Positions 18,524 through 28,256 of a stretch of 64,000 bases of DNA are shown here, one piece after another. The notes beneath the pieces were generated by a model. The model did not search any database, was not told the origin of the DNA, and worked only from the letters and a program-made list of their open reading frames with translations. The number at the start of each line of letters is the position of its first letter. Position 1 is the stretch's first letter. The DNA comes from Chitinophagaceae bacterium (GTDB lineage: Bacteria > Bacteroidota > Bacteroidia > Chitinophagales > Chitinophagaceae): NCBI GenBank assembly GCA_023957125.1, contig JAMLHL010000003.1, positions 186,001 to 250,000 on the forward strand, written 5' to 3'. Position numbers and translations under genes: made by a program.

Positions 18524-18528
18524 CAACC

Positions 18529-19461
18529 TTACGATTTCAGCCGGTACTTTGAAAAGTTGATCAGCAGCACGCCGGCAAGTATGATCCCCAACCCTGTGAG
18601 CTGTAAAACGGTTATCTTTTCCGCTGCAAAATATACCCCCAGCAATACAGCCACCACAGGATTAACATAAGCATGGGTACTCACCTGGGTGGCCGGACGA
18701 ACTTTTAACAGCCATACGTAGGCGCTGTATCCCAGCAAGGAGCCCATCGTAATAAGATACAGAACCGACCACCAGGCGGAAGCGGAGATCTCCTGCCAGT
18801 TAACACTGTTCCAGTCTCCCCTAACACCTCCCACGACAGCAAATGCCAGCCCTCCACCCAGCATCTGCCAACCCGAGTTGAGAGAGCCACTTAAAGTGGT
18901 AGTAATATATTGGGTATATAACGACCCTGCTACCCAGGCCACCGAACCAATAACCAAAATACCAATGGAGAATATCTCCCATTTGTGATCCGCGCCGGAC
19001 CAGGTGCCGCTTACCCTTTCTTTAAACAGGAAGATGATACCGGTAAATCCTACTATTAATCCCGTTATGATGGAAGCATTGGTAAAATTAGCCCGCCATT
19101 TATTATAGTCGAGCAATACAAACCAGATAGGAGTGGAAGCCAGGAATACGGCAACCACCGAACTTTCCAAAAACTGTTCCGACCAGGCCACGGCGCCGTT
19201 ACCTATAAAAAGCAACAGGAAGCCGGTGAACATAGCCGAAAGAACGTCTTTCCGCACAAATATTTTTTCTTTCCTGAAAAACCCCCACCCGGTCATTAGT
19301 AAACCGGCGGTCAGAAACCGGAACGAGCCCATTACGGTTACCGGCATATCGCGAATAGCCAGCTGAATAAAGAAATAGGTAGAGCCCCATACAATGAAGA
19401 TCACCGCAAAAGCGGCTACTACTTTGGGCGTGGAAATTTGGGCATCAGCAGATTCAGGCAT
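18529..19461 (-). CDS. EamA/DMT-family transporter (YedA-like)
   Basis: A 310-aa inner-membrane exporter with ten hydrophobic spans arranged as two EamA repeats. FIVWGSTYFFIQLAI near the first span and TSTHAYVNPVVAVLLG-like VSTHAYVNPVVAVLLGV near the last are typical of this group, which exports amino acids or small metabolites. The ATG at 19461 (MPESADAQ) is chosen; the frame is open further upstream but there it overlaps the DsbA-like gene. The DsbA-like gene ends at 19464, two bases before this start. Confidence 0.85.
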   Translation of the reverse strand: MPESADAQISTPKVVAAFAVIFIVWGSTYFFIQLAIRDMPVTVMGSFRFLTAGLLMTGWGFFRKEKIFVRKDVLSAMFTGFLLLFIGNGAVAWSEQFLESSVVAVFLASTPIWFVLLDYNKWRANFTNASIITGLIVGFTGIIFLFKERVSGTWSGADHKWEIFSIGILVIGSVAWVAGSLYTQYITTTLSGSLNSGWQMLGGGLAFAVVGGVRGDWNSVNWQEISASAWWSVLYLITMGSLLGYSAYVWLLKVRPATQVSTHAYVNPVVAVLLGVYFAAEKITVLQLTGLGIILAGVLLINFSKYRLKS

Positions 19462-19463
19462 TT

Positions 19464-20135
19464 TTAAACAGATTGAAATTGATCTTCTGCCCGCAGTTCT
19501 TTCAAAATATTCCAGATCCTGGTTTGTAAGGTATTGAAATCGGTGTAGCCTTTTGCCGCCGCATAGAACCTGGTATCCGTAACCTGCAGAAAAACAGCCG
19601 GGAAGCCCGTTACATGGAGTTGTTTGCACAAGGCAAACTCATAATAGGCCTTTTCTTTATAAGCAGGATCGTGCAATTTTTCAAAAAAAACGCTGGTGTC
19701 AATACCGTATTCGTCCAATAAGTGACGGTAGGCTTCATCATCGCAAAGATCCCGGCCTTCGTAATGCAGGGCATATTGAAGATCCGCAGCAAAGGAAAAA
19801 GCCCGGGATGGCAGAAGTTCTTTAATGATACACAGGGCAATCGCCGGTTTTTCTGAATTGGGAAACCAGTCGCTCTCCAACGGGTGGTTGATATGCCACA
19901 GGTAATCTTTCCCGAACCTGACCCCTGTATGGTTTTCGATGGTGGAATAAGTGTTGCGGATGTGGCTGGCAATAGCGCTGATGGGCCGCGGCGTGTCGGG
20001 CAGGATCATGCCCCCTGAAAAAATCTCGAAATCCAGGATACCGCGGAAATGCCGTTCCGTTTTTTGTATAACGGGGCTGAAACCATAACACCACCCGCAA
20101 TAGGCGTCATAACAATAAATGATCATGGGTTTCAT
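19464..20135 (-). CDS. DsbA-family thioredoxin-fold protein (FrnE-like)
   Basis: A 223-aa protein with the active-site CGWC motif near residue 13 (DAYCGWCYGF), the helical insertion of DsbA-like folds, and the cis-proline loop TGFPAVFL near residue 180. There is no signal peptide, so it is cytosolic and closer to FrnE/2-hydroxychromene isomerase relatives than to periplasmic DsbA. The gene lies only 4 bp downstream of nfu and just before the DMT transporter, so the three genes may form one transcript. Confidence 0.8.
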   Translation of the reverse strand: MKPMIIYCYDAYCGWCYGFSPVIQKTERHFRGILDFEIFSGGMILPDTPRPISAIASHIRNTYSTIENHTGVRFGKDYLWHINHPLESDWFPNSEKPAIALCIIKELLPSRAFSFAADLQYALHYEGRDLCDDEAYRHLLDEYGIDTSVFFEKLHDPAYKEKAYYEFALCKQLHVTGFPAVFLQVTDTRFYAAAKGYTDFNTLQTRIWNILKELRAEDQFQSV

Positions 20136-20139
20136 CTTC

Positions 20140-20736
20140 CTATTCTGCTTCCGCCACCACTTCTCTTACTTCGGGTACCATTCTTTTCATCATACTTTCA
20201 ATACCGGCTTTCAGCGTGATCATAGAAGAAGGACAACCCGAACAGGATCCCTGCAAGGTGAGGTTGAGCACCCCCGCTCCATAACTTCTGTATTGAATAG
20301 CGCCGCCGTCCATTTCAACCGCGGGTTTAACGTAATTATCCAGGATCTCTTTGATCCTTTTTACAATATCATCGTCATCGGCCGCAATATCATTGGTGGC
20401 TTCCGGTTTAAGGTTGGCCACCGCTTCCTCATTGATAATATCCTTCCCGTCTTCGAGGTATTCTCTTAAAAAATCCCGGATAAACGGAATCACGTCCCGC
20501 CATTCGGTTTCAGGGGTTTTTGTAAGCGTCACGAAATTGCTGGCTATAAACACCGACTTGACAAAAGGAAAACCAAAAAGCTCCTGTGCCAGCGCGGAAG
20601 GCCCGGCAGATTCGATATCAGGGAAATCAATACTGTTTCCCGGGTAGAGCAACTTATTGGCCACAAATTTCATCGTTTCGGGGTTAGGCGTCATTTCGGT
20701 ATAAACACTGATTACTGGATTACCTGTCCGGATCAT
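20140..20736 (-). CDS. nfuA: NifU-type iron-sulfur cluster scaffold (Nfu)
   Basis: A 198-aa cytosolic scaffold that carries a [4Fe-4S] cluster and passes it to target enzymes. The N-terminal domain (about residues 10-95, with EMTPNPETMKFVAN) matches the Nfu N-domain of the mitochondrial NFU1 type, and the C-terminal NifU domain has the cluster cysteines C165 and C168 in GSCSGCPSS. The two domains are joined by an acidic linker. It is the first gene of a likely three-gene minus-strand run with the DsbA-like and DMT genes. Confidence 0.9.
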   Translation of the reverse strand: MIRTGNPVISVYTEMTPNPETMKFVANKLLYPGNSIDFPDIESAGPSALAQELFGFPFVKSVFIASNFVTLTKTPETEWRDVIPFIRDFLREYLEDGKDIINEEAVANLKPEATNDIAADDDDIVKRIKEILDNYVKPAVEMDGGAIQYRSYGAGVLNLTLQGSCSGCPSSMITLKAGIESMMKRMVPEVREVVAEAE

Positions 20737-20938
20737 ACGCGCACAATTTTAGAGGCAAAGATAGAAATAAAAGCGCTCCCAAAGCCTTTTTTCGGCGATC
20801 TGCCACAGATTAGGCAATCATTTACCGATTGCGTAAATTCGGGATAAGGAACATCGGGAAATGATACTGTTTTGAGTCATATTCCTTTATGATCTTTGGG
20901 CGTGGACCCTCATTCTCATTTCTTAAAACTATAAGTTA

Positions 20939-22036
20939 ATGGCGAAAAACAAGTACCTGCGTTATTTGCCCCTGGCCTCCCTGTTTGGCGCTCCGCACAG
21001 CAGGGTATTGTTTCAATACAATCCCACGCTCCCTTCCGTCAGGGAGGAAGCGCGGGAAGTAAAAGTGAATGTATATGATTACGATCCAACCCACTACGAA
21101 GAGCACCGGTTCAACAACGTAAACGAATGCGCCTCTTTTAAAAATAATAACCGGATCACCTGGATTAATGTTGACGGGTTGCGAAAGCAGGACGTGGAAA
21201 CCCTCTGTAATGATTTTGGTATTCACGCACTGCTGATGGAAGATATTTTAAGTGAAGGACAAAGACCCAAAATGGACGACATGGAAGGGATCCTGTTTTG
21301 CCTTCTGAACATGCTCTATTTTAACAAAACCACCGGGACTGTGGAAACCGAACAGATCAGTATTGCATTCGGAACCGATTTTGTGATCTCTTTCCAGGAA
21401 GATGGTACCCGCGATTTGTTTGATCCGCTGCGCAACAAATTGAAGATGGCCAACAGCAAGATCAGGCAAAAAACAACCGACTATCTCTGTTATGCCTTGC
21501 TCGACCTGATCGTGGACAACTATTTTATAGTAATAGAAAACCTTGGGGAGCGGATTGAATGGGTGGAAGAAGAGGTGATGCACAATAGTAATTCCCGGTC
21601 TCTGGCTCATCTTACCCAGCTGCGAAAAGAATTAATTGTATTGAAACGAAACATAGCGCCGGTGCGTGAGTTGATCAATAGTATTATCCGTAGCGACAGT
21701 GACTTGCTGGAAGACAGTACCACGAAATACTTTAAGGATGTATATGATCATATCGTGCAGGCTTATGATTTTACGGAAAACTATCGCGATATGATGATAA
21801 GCATGCAGGACATTTATATTAACAATGTCAATTTGCGTATGAATGAGGTGATGAAGGTGATGGCGATCGTTACCTGTTTGATGGCGCCGGCAACGGTTAT
21901 CGGGGGTATTTTTGGAATGAATTTTATAGATATCCCCTTACTGCATAATCGCTGGGGATTTTATATTTCAGTCGGCGCTATGCTGCTGATCCCTCTGCTG
22001 ATGTTGTATTTTTTCAGAAAACGGGGATGGTATTGA
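20939..22036 (+). CDS. corA: Magnesium/cobalt transporter CorA
   Basis: A 365-aa pentameric divalent cation channel of the inner membrane. The N-terminal cytosolic domain occupies about residues 1-300 with the long stalk helix, and two C-terminal membrane spans follow. The selectivity motif GMN is present near residue 326 (GGIFGMNFIDIP) and the basic C-terminal end RKRGWY is typical. ATG 20939 is supported by an upstream near-match to the -7 box (GATCTTTG, 20891-20898). It is convergent with alaS. Confidence 0.92.
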   Translation: MAKNKYLRYLPLASLFGAPHSRVLFQYNPTLPSVREEAREVKVNVYDYDPTHYEEHRFNNVNECASFKNNNRITWINVDGLRKQDVETLCNDFGIHALLMEDILSEGQRPKMDDMEGILFCLLNMLYFNKTTGTVETEQISIAFGTDFVISFQEDGTRDLFDPLRNKLKMANSKIRQKTTDYLCYALLDLIVDNYFIVIENLGERIEWVEEEVMHNSNSRSLAHLTQLRKELIVLKRNIAPVRELINSIIRSDSDLLEDSTTKYFKDVYDHIVQAYDFTENYRDMMISMQDIYINNVNLRMNEVMKVMAIVTCLMAPATVIGGIFGMNFIDIPLLHNRWGFYISVGAMLLIPLLMLYFFRKRGWY

Positions 22037-22090
22037 AAGAAAAAGATCTCGGGGCTGCAAAAGCCGGCAGACACCAATACGCCCGGACGC

Positions 22091-24730
22091 TTACAACAGG
22101 GATCTCACTTTTTCTATCACCTGCCGCAGTTGAGATGCATCCTGCCCCCCCGCTGTCGCCAGTGTTTTTTGACCGCCGCCGCCGCCTTTGATCAGGGGCG
22201 CCACCAACTCTTTTATAATTTTAGAAGCGTCCAGTTGTCTTGCCGTGGCCACCGTTTCCGAGATGCCGATGGCAACAAACGGTTTCCCGCCGATATTGGC
22301 AGTCAGCACCATCAGGTAATCCCTGAGGTTATTTTTAACATCGAAGCAGATCTTTTTCAGGGCGTCGGGATTGCTGACTTCTATGATATCGCCGATGAAA
22401 GTAACCCCGTTGATGATCTCATCTTTATGAAGAAGTTCATTACGGATCTGCACCAACTGCCGGGCTTCCAGTCCATCTACTTTTTTCTGAAGGGCATTTT
22501 TATCTTCTATTAATTTTTCAATAGCTCTCAGCGGCTCCTTTGCTTTCAGTAATTCGCTTATATGTTTGTATCCAACAATGCGGTTATAAGCATATCTGAG
22601 GGCTGAAGGACCGGTTAAAGCCTCAATACGCCTTACCCCGGCTGCCACCGCGGATTCCGACACGATGGTAAATATCCCGATCATTCCGGTATTGGTTACA
22701 TGGGTGCCGCCGCATAATTCTATCGAATATTCGGGATCAACGGTAACCACCCGAACCACATCGCCGTATTTTTCACCGAATAAAGCCCTGGCGCCTGATT
22801 GTAAGGCCTCCTCTTTCGGCATTTCCCGGATCACTACCGGGATGTTTTCCCGGATTTTTTCATTCACGATCGTCTGCACCTCCCAAAGTTCCTCTTCCGT
22901 CATTTTTGCAAAATGAGAGAAGTCGAACCGCAGCTCCTCCGGTGTCACCAAAGAGCCTTTTTGGGCTACATGCGTACCCAACACCTGTGTTAATGCAGCA
23001 TGCAGCAAATGGGTGGCGGTATGGTTATACATGGTGTACAACCGGTTTTCCAGGTTCACCGAAGCCACCACCGGAAGGGTAATGTCCCCGGGCAGTTTTT
23101 CGGTGAAATGGATGACCAGGTTGTTTTCCTTTTTGGTATCTGCAACCGAAATTTCTTCGTTGCCAAACCGGAGGCTGCCTTTATCGCCTACCTGTCCCCC
23201 GCTCTCGGCATAAAAGGGGGTGGTTTTTAATACTATCTGGTATTGTTCCTTTCCTTTGGTTTTTATCTTCCTGTACTTAACCACCTGCGTTTCAACCAGA
23301 AGATCATGATAGCCCACAAAAGTGGTACCATTGGATTCAGATACCTCCACCCAGTCCTCCGTATCAATGGCGGTAGCCGCCCGGCTCCGGTTTTTCTGTG
23401 CCTGCATCTCTGTTTCAAAACCGGCTTCATCCACCTGCAAATGGTTTTCAGCGGCAATAAGCCGTGTTAAATCAATAGGGAAGCCGTAGGTGTCGTAGAG
23501 TTCAAAAGCTTCGCTGCCGGAGATGGCTGCGGATATTCCCGAATTCCCAATAATATCGTCTATCCGTTTTAACCCCTTATCCAGGGTCCTTAAAAAGGCC
23601 TCTTCTTCCTCTTTCACCACCCTGGCAACAAATTCCTGTTGCAGGTCCAGTTCGGGAAAAACCAATTTAAACCGGGCCGCCAGTTCCGGCACCATTTGGT
23701 ACAATAAGGGCTGTTTGTAATCAAGATAAGAATAATAATATCTTACGGCTCTCCTCAAAATTCTTCTGATCACATAACCCGCTCCCGTGTTGGAGGGCAG
23801 TTGTCCGTCGGCTATAGTAAAGCCAATGGCGCGTATATGGTCGGCCAGTACGCGGAAAGCGACAGCCTGTCTGCTACTCCCCGAATCATAATTTTTCCCG
23901 GTGATTTTTTCAATCAGGGAAATGGAGCCGGTGAAGATATCCGTATCATAATTGGAGTTCTTCCCCTGCAGCACTCTTACCAGTCTTTCAAACCCCATTC
24001 CGGTATCTACATGACGGGCAGGGAGAGGTTCAAGCGCACCGTTTTTTAAGCGGTTATATTGAATAAAGACATTATTCCAGATCTCTATCACCTGGGGATG
24101 GTCCTTATTGACCAGGGTTTTCCCGTCTATGGTGTTTCTTTCCTCCGCGCTGCGGCAGTCTATATGGATTTCGGTGCAGGGTCCGCAGGGCCCGGTATCG
24201 CCCATTTCCCAGAAGTTATCTTTTTTCCCGCCGGTTAAAATTCTGTCTTCAGCAATATGTTTTTTCCATTCCGAAAAAGACTCTTCATCCTTAGGTAAAC
24301 CTTCTTTTTCATCCCCTTCAAAAATGGTTACATAGAGTTGGTCTTCAGGGATCCGATATACGGAGGTCAGCAATTCCCAGCTCCAGGCGATGGCTTCTTT
24401 TTTAAAATATCCCTCCTCAGGCCGGGCAGGGTTTCCGAAACTCCAGTTACCCAGCATTTCAAACATGGTGTGATGATAGGTATCCACGCCCACCTCTTCC
24501 AGATCGTTGTGTTTCCCGCTTACCCGTAAACACTTTTGGGTATCGGCCACCCTGGGATAGGGTGCATTTTTATTGCCGAGGAAATAGTCTTTAAACTGGT
24601 TCATCCCCGCATTGGTAAAAAGCAGCGTGGGATCATTCTTGATTACAATGGGTGCGGATGGTACAATATGATGCCCTTTGGAGCGAAAGAAGTCAAGGAA
24701 AGCCTGTCGTATATATACTGAAGTCATCAT
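22091..24730 (-). CDS. alaS: Alanyl-tRNA synthetase
   Basis: An 879-aa class II aminoacyl-tRNA synthetase that charges tRNA-Ala. The N-terminal catalytic domain starts with IRQAFLDFFRSKGH, the editing domain zinc ligands appear as HTATHLLHA near residue 570 and CGGTH near residue 672, and the C-Ala region contains the GGGGGQ segment near the end, all as expected. Length is normal for the family. Two ATG codons (24730 and 24727) are possible starts. It is a single-gene unit, divergent from the M23 peptidase gene. Confidence 0.97.
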   Translation of the reverse strand: MMTSVYIRQAFLDFFRSKGHHIVPSAPIVIKNDPTLLFTNAGMNQFKDYFLGNKNAPYPRVADTQKCLRVSGKHNDLEEVGVDTYHHTMFEMLGNWSFGNPARPEEGYFKKEAIAWSWELLTSVYRIPEDQLYVTIFEGDEKEGLPKDEESFSEWKKHIAEDRILTGGKKDNFWEMGDTGPCGPCTEIHIDCRSAEERNTIDGKTLVNKDHPQVIEIWNNVFIQYNRLKNGALEPLPARHVDTGMGFERLVRVLQGKNSNYDTDIFTGSISLIEKITGKNYDSGSSRQAVAFRVLADHIRAIGFTIADGQLPSNTGAGYVIRRILRRAVRYYYSYLDYKQPLLYQMVPELAARFKLVFPELDLQQEFVARVVKEEEEAFLRTLDKGLKRIDDIIGNSGISAAISGSEAFELYDTYGFPIDLTRLIAAENHLQVDEAGFETEMQAQKNRSRAATAIDTEDWVEVSESNGTTFVGYHDLLVETQVVKYRKIKTKGKEQYQIVLKTTPFYAESGGQVGDKGSLRFGNEEISVADTKKENNLVIHFTEKLPGDITLPVVASVNLENRLYTMYNHTATHLLHAALTQVLGTHVAQKGSLVTPEELRFDFSHFAKMTEEELWEVQTIVNEKIRENIPVVIREMPKEEALQSGARALFGEKYGDVVRVVTVDPEYSIELCGGTHVTNTGMIGIFTIVSESAVAAGVRRIEALTGPSALRYAYNRIVGYKHISELLKAKEPLRAIEKLIEDKNALQKKVDGLEARQLVQIRNELLHKDEIINGVTFIGDIIEVSNPDALKKICFDVKNNLRDYLMVLTANIGGKPFVAIGISETVATARQLDASKIIKELVAPLIKGGGGGQKTLATAGGQDASQLRQVIEKVRSLL

Positions 24731-24771
24731 TGCACCGTTATATTTTTATGGCGTTTGACGGTTTAAAACTT

Positions 24772-24801
24772 TATATTTGCTTCTACCCCGAAGGGCGGGG
24801 T
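24772..24801 (+). promoter_or_regulatory. Promoter -7 box and leader hairpin of the M23 gene
   Basis: TATATTTG at 24772-24779 matches TAnnTTTG. Just downstream, ACCCCG at 24785-24790 and CGGGGT at 24796-24801 form a perfect 6-bp stem with a 5-base loop, in what would be the first bases of the mRNA leader. Confidence 0.5.
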
Positions 24802-24869
24802 GCGAAGGTAGTTAAATTATAGCTGGTTTTTTTAGCGTTTGAGCTATGCCTGCAACAGATACCTGCTCC

Positions 24870-25841
24870 ATGAAAAAAATTAAGTATTACTACAATACCA
24901 ATTCCCTCCGTTACGAAAAGCTTGTAGTGCCGCTGCGGGTAAAACTGCTGCGTATCCTGGGTTTTCTGGCTGCCGCCCTGGTCAGCGCCATGATTATTGT
25001 GGTGGCCGCTTTCAAGGTGATTGACTCACCGAAAGAAATGCTCATGCGCCAGGAAAATCAACGTATTAAAGAAGATTACCGGCTGTTAAACACCCGGGTA
25101 AAAGCCATTCAGCAGCAGATGGCCGAATTGGAAGACAGAGATAACCATGTGTATCGGGAAATATTTGAAGCCGACCCCATTCCGGACAGTGCGAGGGCAA
25201 AAAGCCTGGAAAAGCAGAAAGAAGTGGAGCTGGCCGAAAGTATGGGAGAAAACGAACTGGCTTTTTCCATTGCTGCTACCGTTGACAAGATGATGAACCG
25301 GATTGCCGCCCAAAGGCGATCTTACCGGGAAATTGAAGCGATGATCAAAAATAAGGAGCGCATGCTGGCCGCCACACCCGCCATACAACCGGTAAGTAAT
25401 AAAGACCTGAAAAGGATCGCTTCGGGTTTCGGACGACGGATAGACCCTATTTATAAAACGGTGAAATTACATTCGGGGCTGGATTTTGCCGCTCCTCAGG
25501 GTACCCCGATCTATGCCACAGCCGACGGGGTGGTTCGCGTTGCGGGGAATACCGGCAACGGCTATGGTAATCACGTGATTATCAATCATGGCTACGGCTA
25601 TGAAACGCTGTATGGACACCAATACCGTATAAAGGCAAAAGTAGGCCAACGGGTAAAGCGCGGAGAACTGATAGGATGGGTGGGCAGTACCGGTAAATCC
25701 ACGGGACCGCATCTCCACTATGAGGTGCATAAAAACAAGAAACGTATCAATCCTATCTTTTTCTTTTATAACGACCTCACGCCCGAACAGTTTGACCGGA
25801 TTGTGAAACTGGCCGAATCTAACAATCAGAGCTTCGACTAA
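24870..25841 (+). CDS. M23-family metallopeptidase (LytM-type)
   Basis: A 323-aa envelope protein: one membrane span (residues about 32-55), a coiled-coil region (about 60-175), and a C-terminal LytM domain. The zinc ligands are visible as HSGLDFAAP (H201, D205) and the HLHYEV pair near 280-282, with GYGYETLYGH between them. It should cut peptide cross-links in peptidoglycan or regulate amidases that do. The start at 24870 (MKKIKYYYN) is typical for this family; an in-frame ATG at 24846 would add eight residues. Confidence 0.9.
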   Translation: MKKIKYYYNTNSLRYEKLVVPLRVKLLRILGFLAAALVSAMIIVVAAFKVIDSPKEMLMRQENQRIKEDYRLLNTRVKAIQQQMAELEDRDNHVYREIFEADPIPDSARAKSLEKQKEVELAESMGENELAFSIAATVDKMMNRIAAQRRSYREIEAMIKNKERMLAATPAIQPVSNKDLKRIASGFGRRIDPIYKTVKLHSGLDFAAPQGTPIYATADGVVRVAGNTGNGYGNHVIINHGYGYETLYGHQYRIKAKVGQRVKRGELIGWVGSTGKSTGPHLHYEVHKNKKRINPIFFFYNDLTPEQFDRIVKLAESNNQSFD

Positions 25842-25892
25842 ATGTTGATAACTCCCCTGCTGTTTGTTTTTATTAACGGTTAATTTAGCGGT

Positions 25893-26489
25893 ATGGCCAG
25901 GCAATTAGACTTGTTTGAATCGTTGGCTGAAAATGAGGATGATAAAAATGTCCCGGTTCAGCGTCCTGAAAACCAGGTAGCTGTTGCTGCAAAAGAAGCC
26001 AGCCATCCCGGTGAAACAAGCCCATCTCCTCAATCGTCATCTCAGCCCGTCACCGCATCAAAAGACAACGACCCGGGATCCCGGCCCGCAAAAAAAAATA
26101 AGCGCGGACGGAAGTCTTTGAAAGAAATGAACGTTGAGCATGCCCTGATCAGTATACCGGAAGACGAAGTGTTGTTTCAAAAACGATATTATACTATTGG
26201 AGAAGTGGCGGAAATGTTTAGCCTGAATACCTCCTTACTGCGTTATTGGGAAACGGAATTTGACATTCTCAAGCCGCGAAAAAACCGGAAGGGCGACCGG
26301 TACTTCCGACCCGAAGACATTAAAAATCTGTCTCTTATCCATCATCTGCTTCGCCAAAGAAAATATACGATAGAAGGAGCGAGAGACTATCTCAAAAATA
26401 ACCAGGCAAAAGCCCGGCAAAATTTCAACCTGATCCAAAGACTGGAAAAGCTTAAAGGTTTTTTATTAGAACTTAAAGCAGGACTGTGA
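25893..26489 (+). CDS. MerR-family transcriptional regulator with a long N-terminal extension
   Basis: A 198-aa protein. Residues 1-85 are low-complexity and end in a basic patch (KKNKRGRKSLKE); a MerR helix-turn-helix follows at about 98-165 (YYTIGEVAEMFSLNTSLLRYWE, then RYFRPEDIKN). No C-terminal effector domain is seen, so the signal is unknown. TAATTTAG at 25881-25888, one mismatch from the -7 consensus, lies only four bases before the ATG, which would give an almost leaderless mRNA. It follows the M23 gene on the same strand by 51 bp. Confidence 0.8.
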   Translation: MARQLDLFESLAENEDDKNVPVQRPENQVAVAAKEASHPGETSPSPQSSSQPVTASKDNDPGSRPAKKNKRGRKSLKEMNVEHALISIPEDEVLFQKRYYTIGEVAEMFSLNTSLLRYWETEFDILKPRKNRKGDRYFRPEDIKNLSLIHHLLRQRKYTIEGARDYLKNNQAKARQNFNLIQRLEKLKGFLLELKAGL

Positions 26490-26564
26490 ACTTCCAGGAA
26501 ATTAAAGATTGTATAACAATTCCCGGCTTTTAAATTGCGGCATAACAAAAGTTAAAGAAATAAC

Positions 26565-26599
26565 CGGACACAAATATTTACGCCGAATGTCCGTTTTTT
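26565..26599 (+). terminator. Possible intrinsic terminator after the MerR gene
   Basis: CGGACA at 26565-26570 pairs with TGTCCG at 26588-26593, followed at once by six T. The loop is long (17 bases), so strength is uncertain. Confidence 0.45.
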
Positions 26600-26622
26600 C
26601 TCTTATCTAATGGTTGTTATTT

Positions 26623-27228
26623 ATGATTCATCTCATCCGCATCCTTCTTGTCTCTTTGGTTATTTTATTATGTTTTGGTTTCCGGGAACAATCTCATAAA
26701 TCATTGATTTTCAATAATTTTTCTTCCGAACGCGAAGATACTTCGGTCAACGGGCACCATTCACAAACAGGCGGGGCGCCTGTTAGTTCCGCCTACCGGC
26801 TTATCATTAAAAAAGGAAGCTATGAAATGACTGTTTTTGATGAACAGGGCTGGTATGGTACCTACCCGGTAGTTTTTGGAAATAAAAGTTTGGCCGACAA
26901 GCGGATGGAAGGCGACCGGCTTACTCCCGAGGGTCATTTCAGGATCGTCGGGAAAAAAGTGCATAAGCAATGGGGTAAATTCCTCCTATTGGACTACCCT
27001 ACCCGGGAGAGTATTGAAAAGTTTAACAAACTGAAGGCCTCGGGAGCCATTCCTAAGAAGGCCAGCATAGGAGGTGGCATCGGCATCCATGGTACCCGTC
27101 CGAATGAAGAATGGGTGATAGACAAGTATATCAATTGGACCGCCGGTTGTATTTCGGTCAGATACAGTGATATGGACGAACTGTACGATATGCTGCCTGT
27201 GGGCACAGAGGTGATCATCGAAAAATAA
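26623..27228 (+). CDS. L,D-transpeptidase family protein (YkuD domain)
   Basis: A 201-aa envelope protein with an N-terminal hydrophobic segment (residues about 3-20) and a YkuD domain. The catalytic motif is clear: H156 in GIGIHGT and C176 in AGCISVR. Such enzymes make L,D cross-links in peptidoglycan or attach proteins to it. ATG at 26623 gives MIHLIRILLV; a TTG at 26614 is less likely. It lies near the M23 peptidase gene, and both act on the cell wall. Confidence 0.87.
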   Translation: MIHLIRILLVSLVILLCFGFREQSHKSLIFNNFSSEREDTSVNGHHSQTGGAPVSSAYRLIIKKGSYEMTVFDEQGWYGTYPVVFGNKSLADKRMEGDRLTPEGHFRIVGKKVHKQWGKFLLLDYPTRESIEKFNKLKASGAIPKKASIGGGIGIHGTRPNEEWVIDKYINWTAGCISVRYSDMDELYDMLPVGTEVIIEK

Positions 27229-27369
27229 TCGGAAATAGAAATTATCCAAATACCGTTTTTTTTATTTTAAATTGCCGGCGGTATTTTCACAGAAGGATAC
27301 CGGATCTTCCGCGTGAAGAAAACCACAGTGCTGTCCGTATTGCATAGCCTAACTTCTAAAACATATATT

Positions 27370-27687
27370 ATGACTGATAAAGAAACGTTTATTCATCATG
27401 TTTTTTTCTGGTTGGACCACCCTGAAAGCCAGGAGGATTTGAGCCGGCTCGCTGCAGGACTGAAAACACTCTCCGCTATAAAAACGATTCGCTTCATCCA
27501 CATCGGTAAGCCGGCGGGCACAAACCGTGATGTGATAGACCGAACGTATTCTTTATCCCTGATGCTGCAGTTCAACAATAAGGCCGACCACGACAGTTAT
27601 CAGGCTGATCCCATTCATCTCAAATTTGTAGAAAATTGCAGGCATTTGTGGAAAAGAGTGGCAATCTATGATAGCGTAGATATTTAA
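27370..27687 (+). CDS. Dabb (stress-responsive A/B barrel) family protein
   Basis: A 105-aa small cytosolic protein of the Dabb family, a dimeric ferredoxin-like barrel found in stress-induced and polyketide-cyclising proteins. The typical FIHHVFFWLDHPE start and the C-terminal AIYDSVDI strand are present. The ATG at 27370 is used; the longer reading from 27313 has no support. Its stop TAA shares one base with the ATG of tag, so the two are translationally coupled, although no functional link is evident. Confidence 0.8.
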   Translation: MTDKETFIHHVFFWLDHPESQEDLSRLAAGLKTLSAIKTIRFIHIGKPAGTNRDVIDRTYSLSLMLQFNNKADHDSYQADPIHLKFVENCRHLWKRVAIYDSVDI

Positions 27688-28247
27688 TGGCTATACCGAT
27701 GAGTTATTGTGATTTTGTGAACAATTTACCCGGTGGGGAGGAGCTTCTCCATAAGGATTATCACGATCATCAATACGGATTTCCCATAACAGACGATAAT
27801 GAGTTGTTTGGCAGACTGGTACTTGAAATCAACCAGGCGGGACTGAGCTGGACCACTATCCTGAAGAAGCAGGAGAACTTCAGGAAAGCATACCGCGATT
27901 TCGACGTAAAAAAAGTAGCGCGATTTGGGGACAAGGACTATGGGCGTCTATTGCAGGATGCCGGGATAATCAGGAACCGGTTAAAGATCAACGCGGCCGT
28001 TGAGAATGCGAAAGTGGTGGTGGCATTGCAAAAGGAATACGGGTCGTTTAAAAACTGGCTCGATCAGCAGCATCCTAAAACCAGGGAGGAATGGACAAAA
28101 CTTTTCAGGCAAAACTTCAGATTTACAGGGGGTGAAATTGTAAATGAATTCCTGATGAGCACCGGGTACCTGCCCGGCGCCCATGTTCCAGGATGTCCGG
28201 TATATAAAAAAGTGGTTAAAAGCAAGCCCCCCTGGATGAGGCTATAA
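27687..28247 (+). CDS. tag: DNA-3-methyladenine glycosylase I
   Basis: A 186-aa base-excision repair enzyme removing 3-methyladenine. The fold signature FGRLVLEINQAGLSW is present, and the zinc ligands map to C8, H26 in YHDHQYG, H166 and C170 in GAHVPGC. Compared with the E. coli enzyme, the spacing between the first Cys and His is about five residues longer (18 instead of 13). The C-terminal end is slightly extended. It overlaps the Dabb gene by one base and is convergent with the next gene, with 9 bp between them. Confidence 0.9.
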   Translation: MAIPMSYCDFVNNLPGGEELLHKDYHDHQYGFPITDDNELFGRLVLEINQAGLSWTTILKKQENFRKAYRDFDVKKVARFGDKDYGRLLQDAGIIRNRLKINAAVENAKVVVALQKEYGSFKNWLDQQHPKTREEWTKLFRQNFRFTGGEIVNEFLMSTGYLPGAHVPGCPVYKKVVKSKPPWMRL

Positions 28248-28256
28248 CGGCAGCCT

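Noticed and set aside
27313..27369. 19-residue N-terminal extension of the Dabb protein
   Set aside because: The Dabb domain starts at the ATG at 27370; the extension is not conserved in the family as far as can be judged.
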